Of a DNA stretch of 64,000 bases, positions 61,601-64,000 are shown one piece after another. Under the pieces are notes generated by a model, which did no database searches, was not told the origin of the DNA, and saw nothing but the letters and a program-made list of their open reading frames with translations. Location: the NCBI GenBank assembly GCA_954871525.1, contig OX940863.1, forward strand, positions 6,672,001-6,736,000, given 5' to 3'. The stretch comes from Parietaria judaica (Eukaryota > Streptophyta > Magnoliopsida > Rosales > Urticaceae). Every line of letters starts with the position of its first letter. The stretch's first letter is position 1. The position numbers and the translations under genes are program-made.

Positions 61601-64000
61601 TGAATATAACAAGAGTTCTCATGCAAAAATATGCAAGGATTAAATTGTTGACGAGAAATGCGTTAGGAAATGCTATAGAATTTCCTATAGAATTTCTTTA
61701 TTTTACATTTTTTACAACCTTAAATTTCGAACCAATTGAAAAAATAATGATTTTAGGGCTTATACATTGGAATTTGAATATAACAAGAGTTCTCATGCAA
61801 AAATATGCAAGGATTAAATTGTTGACGAGAAATTCCATAGGAAATGCTATAGCATTTCCTATAGCATTTCTTTATTTGACAAATTTTTACAACCTTCAAT
61901 TTCGAACCAATTAAAAAAATAATGATTTTAGGGCTTACACATTGGAATTTGAATATAACAAGAGTTCTCATGCAAAAATATGCAAGGATTAAATTGTTGA
62001 CGAGAAATGCCATACGAAATGCTATAGCATTTCCTATAGCATTTCTTTATTTTAGATTTTTTACAACCTAAAATTTTGAAACAATTTAAAAAATAATGAT
62101 TTTAGGGCTTATACATTGAAATTTTAATATTACAAGCGTTCTCATGCAAAATAAAGCAACGATTAAATTGTTGACGAGAAATGACATAGGAAATGCTATA
62201 GAATTTCCTATAGAATTTCTTTATTTTACATTTTTTACAACCTTAAATTTCGAACCAATTTAAAAAATAATGATTTTAGGGCTTATACATTGGAATTTGA
62301 ATATAACAAGAGTTTTCATGCAAAAATATGCAAGGATTAAATCGTTGACGAGAAATGCTATATGAAATGCTATAGCATTTCTTATAGCATTTCTTTATTT
62401 GACATTTTTTACAACATTAAATTTCGAACCAATTGAAAAAATAATGATTTTAGGGCTTATACATTGGAATTTGAATATAACAAGAGTTCTCATGCAAAAA
62501 TATGCAAGGATTAAATTGTTGACGAGAAATGCCTTAGGAAATGCTATAGAATTTCCTATAGAATTTCTTTATTTTACATTTTTTACAACCTTAAATTTCG
62601 AACCAATTGAAAAAATAATGTTTTTAGGGCTTATACATTGGAATTTGAATATAACAAGAGTTCTCATGCAAAAATATGCAAGGATTAAATTGTTGACGAG
62701 AAATTCCATACGAAATGCTATAGCATTTCCTATAGCATTTCTTTATTTTACATTTTTTACAACCTTAAATTTTGAACCAATTGTAAAACTAATGATTTTA
62801 GGGCTTATACATTGGAATTTTAATATTACAAGCGTTCTCATGCAAAAATATGCAAGGATTAAATTGTTGACGTTAAATTCCTTAGGAAATGCTAGCATTT
62901 CCTATAGGATTTCTTTATTTTACATTGTTTACGACCTAAAAGTCGAACCAATTGAAAAAATAATGATTTTAGGGCTTATACATTGGAATTTTAATATAAC
63001 AAGAGTTCTCATGCAAAAATATGCAAGGATTAAATTGTTGACGAGAAATGCCATACGAAATGCTATAGCATTTCCTATAGCATTTCTTTATTTTACATTT
63101 TTTACAACCTTAAATTCCGAACCAATTGAAAAAATAATGATTTTAGGTCTTATACGTTGGAATTTTAATATTACAAGCGTTCTCATGCAAAAATATGCAA
63201 GGATTAAATTGTTGACGTTAAATTCCATAGGAAATGCTATAGCATTTCCTATAGCATTTCTTTATTTTACATTGTTTACGACCTAAAAGTCGAACCAATT
63301 GAAAAAATAATTATTTTAGGGCTTATACATTGGAATTTGAATATAACAAGAGTTCTCATGCAAAAATATGCTAGGATTAAATATTTGACGAGAAATGCCA
63401 TACGAAATGCTATAGCATTTCCTATAGCATTTCTTTATTTTACATTTTTTACAACCTTAAATTTCAAACCAATTGAAAAAATAATGATTTTAGGGCTTAT
63501 ACATTGGAATTTGAATATAAAAAGAGTTCTCATGCAAAAATATGCAAGGATTAAATTGTTGACGAGAAATGCCATAGCATTTCCTATAGCATTTCTTTAT
63601 TTTACATTTTTTACAACCTTAAATTTCGAACCAATTGAAAAAATAATGATTTTAGGGCTTATACATTGGAATTTGAATATAACAAGAGTTCTCATGCAAA
63701 AATATGCAAGGATTAAATTGTTGACGAGAAATGCCATACGAAATGCTATAGTATTTCCTATAGCATTTCTTTATTTTACATTTTTTACAACCTAAAATTT
63801 TGAAACAATTTAAAAAATAATGATTTTAGGGCTTATACATTGAAATTTTAATATTACAAGCGTTCTCATGCAAAAATATGCAACGATTAAATTGTTGACG
63901 AGAAATGACATAGGAAATGCTATAGAATTTCCTATAGAATTTCTTTATTTTACATTTTTTACAACCTTAAATTTCGAACCAATTTAAAAAATAATGATTT
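58679..64000 (+). repeat. Distal satellite domain with altered palindrome arms
   Basis: Monomers here look more diverged than those to the left, for example ATTTGACATTTTTT, TTTGACAAATTTTTAC, AACAATTTAAAAAATAATG and GCAACGATTAAATTG. A subset has both right-hand 12-bp modules changed to CTATAGAATTTC. The segment around 58679-59407 recurs at 61273-62013 with an offset of 2594-2606 bp, the difference being one 12-bp module. Shorter offsets, such as 872 bp, also occur (TTTGACATTTTTTACAACAT near 61527 and 62399). Confidence 0.75.
60009..60702 (+). repeat. 347-bp dimeric satellite unit, two copies
   Basis: Two nearly identical dimers (60009-60355 and 60356-60702) alternate a CATACGAAATGC monomer with a TATACGTTGG/GACGTTAAATT monomer. 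A related dimer recurs near 62961. The only change I noticed between the two copies is CAAATATATG for CAAAAATATG near 60580. Confidence 0.85.

Larger units (their letters stand above)
15530..64000 (+). repeat. Satellite DNA array, about 172-174 bp monomer
   Basis: From the left boundary to the window end the sequence is a continuous head-to-tail array, about 48 kb and roughly 280 monomers, all in one orientation. The commonest full monomer is 174 bp by direct counting and about 28% GC. Landmarks in order are GGGCTTATACATTGGAATT, CAAGAGTTCTCATGCAAAAA, GGATTAAATTGTTGACGAG, the palindromic module block, TTTATTTTACATTTTTTAC, AACCTTAAATTTCGAACC and AATTGAAAAAATAATGATTT. Variants include a 2-bp loss at the palindrome axis, 12-bp module gains and losses, and TTTACGACCTAAAA in place of TTTACAACCTTAAA. 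No transposon, gene or inversion interrupts the array within the window, and it runs off the right edge. Length and structure suit a centromeric or pericentromeric satellite; subtelomeric or interstitial placement is not excluded. Confidence 0.98.

Noticed and set aside
47294..62013. Antisense open frames of about 86-90 codons in the satellite
   Set aside because: These are the opposite-strand reading of the same monomer, appear only where indels happen to remove a stop, and have no independent support.
15736..63795. Dozens of long + strand open frames with a repeated 58-residue peptide
   Set aside because: They follow from a 174-bp, stop-free satellite monomer. Starts and stops move with indels, type differences are mostly non-synonymous, and no promoter or gene structure is seen. 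Kept only as a low-probability finding, not annotated as genes.
15573..64000. CRISPR array
   Set aside because: Regular palindrome spacing superficially resembles repeats and spacers, but the between-palindrome DNA is the same conserved monomer, not unique spacers, and the DNA is plant nuclear.
15573..64000. 5S rDNA or tRNA-derived tandem array
   Set aside because: No 5S internal promoter boxes, no tRNA A/B boxes or cloverleaf, and GC is far too low.
15573..64000. CENP-B box in the satellite
   Set aside because: No sequence matching the mammalian CENP-B box pattern is present in the monomer, and plants do not use that system in the same way.

Overview
The window is nuclear DNA from a flowering plant, most likely a eudicot. 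It has spliced genes with GT-AG introns, a plant-type FAB1 lipid kinase, a CYP716-like P450 fragment, a Mutator-like transposon and a very long plant-type satellite. The species cannot be named from the sequence.

Region 1 (1-5,350) is AT-rich and holds gene debris. Near 745-1160 lies what looks like the last exon of a CYP716-type cytochrome P450, with a premature end. At 1918-4197 lies a non-autonomous Mutator-like element with a perfect 9-bp target duplication (TATTAACTT) and degenerate terminal inverted repeats. Inside it is a GC-rich fragment of a class-3 lipase gene, so it is a Pack-MULE.

Region 2 (5,350-14,560) is the genic island. A small three-exon gene on the + strand (5418-6001, 134 aa, unknown function, probable organelle transit peptide) converges on a complete eleven-exon gene on the - strand (14036-6683). 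The latter encodes a 1741-residue FAB1-type phosphatidylinositol-3-phosphate 5-kinase with FYVE, chaperonin-like and PIP-kinase domains. Its reading frame is intact across all ten introns.

Region 3 (15,530 to the end) is uninterrupted satellite DNA, about 48 kb and roughly 280 head-to-tail monomers of about 172-174 bp, about 28% GC, all in one orientation. I see no transposon or gene inside it. The monomers fall into recognisable types. These form an 8-monomer higher-order repeat of about 1.37 kb, plus larger tandem duplications with periods of 694, 3251, 4123, 4627 and 4646 bp and a copy offset of 10,134 bp. Each monomer carries a 42-bp near-perfect palindrome built from inverted copies of a 12-bp module. 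Most of the obvious length variants are gains or losses of whole 12-bp modules, or removal of the central TA at the palindrome axis. Monomer length and dyad symmetry suit a centromeric or pericentromeric satellite, but that placement is inference.

The most notable points are the modular palindrome and its symmetry-preserving length changes, the nested higher-order organisation, the abrupt transition about 1.5 kb upstream of an intact housekeeping kinase gene, and the Pack-MULE whose captured lipase fragment is bracketed by a 17-bp direct repeat.
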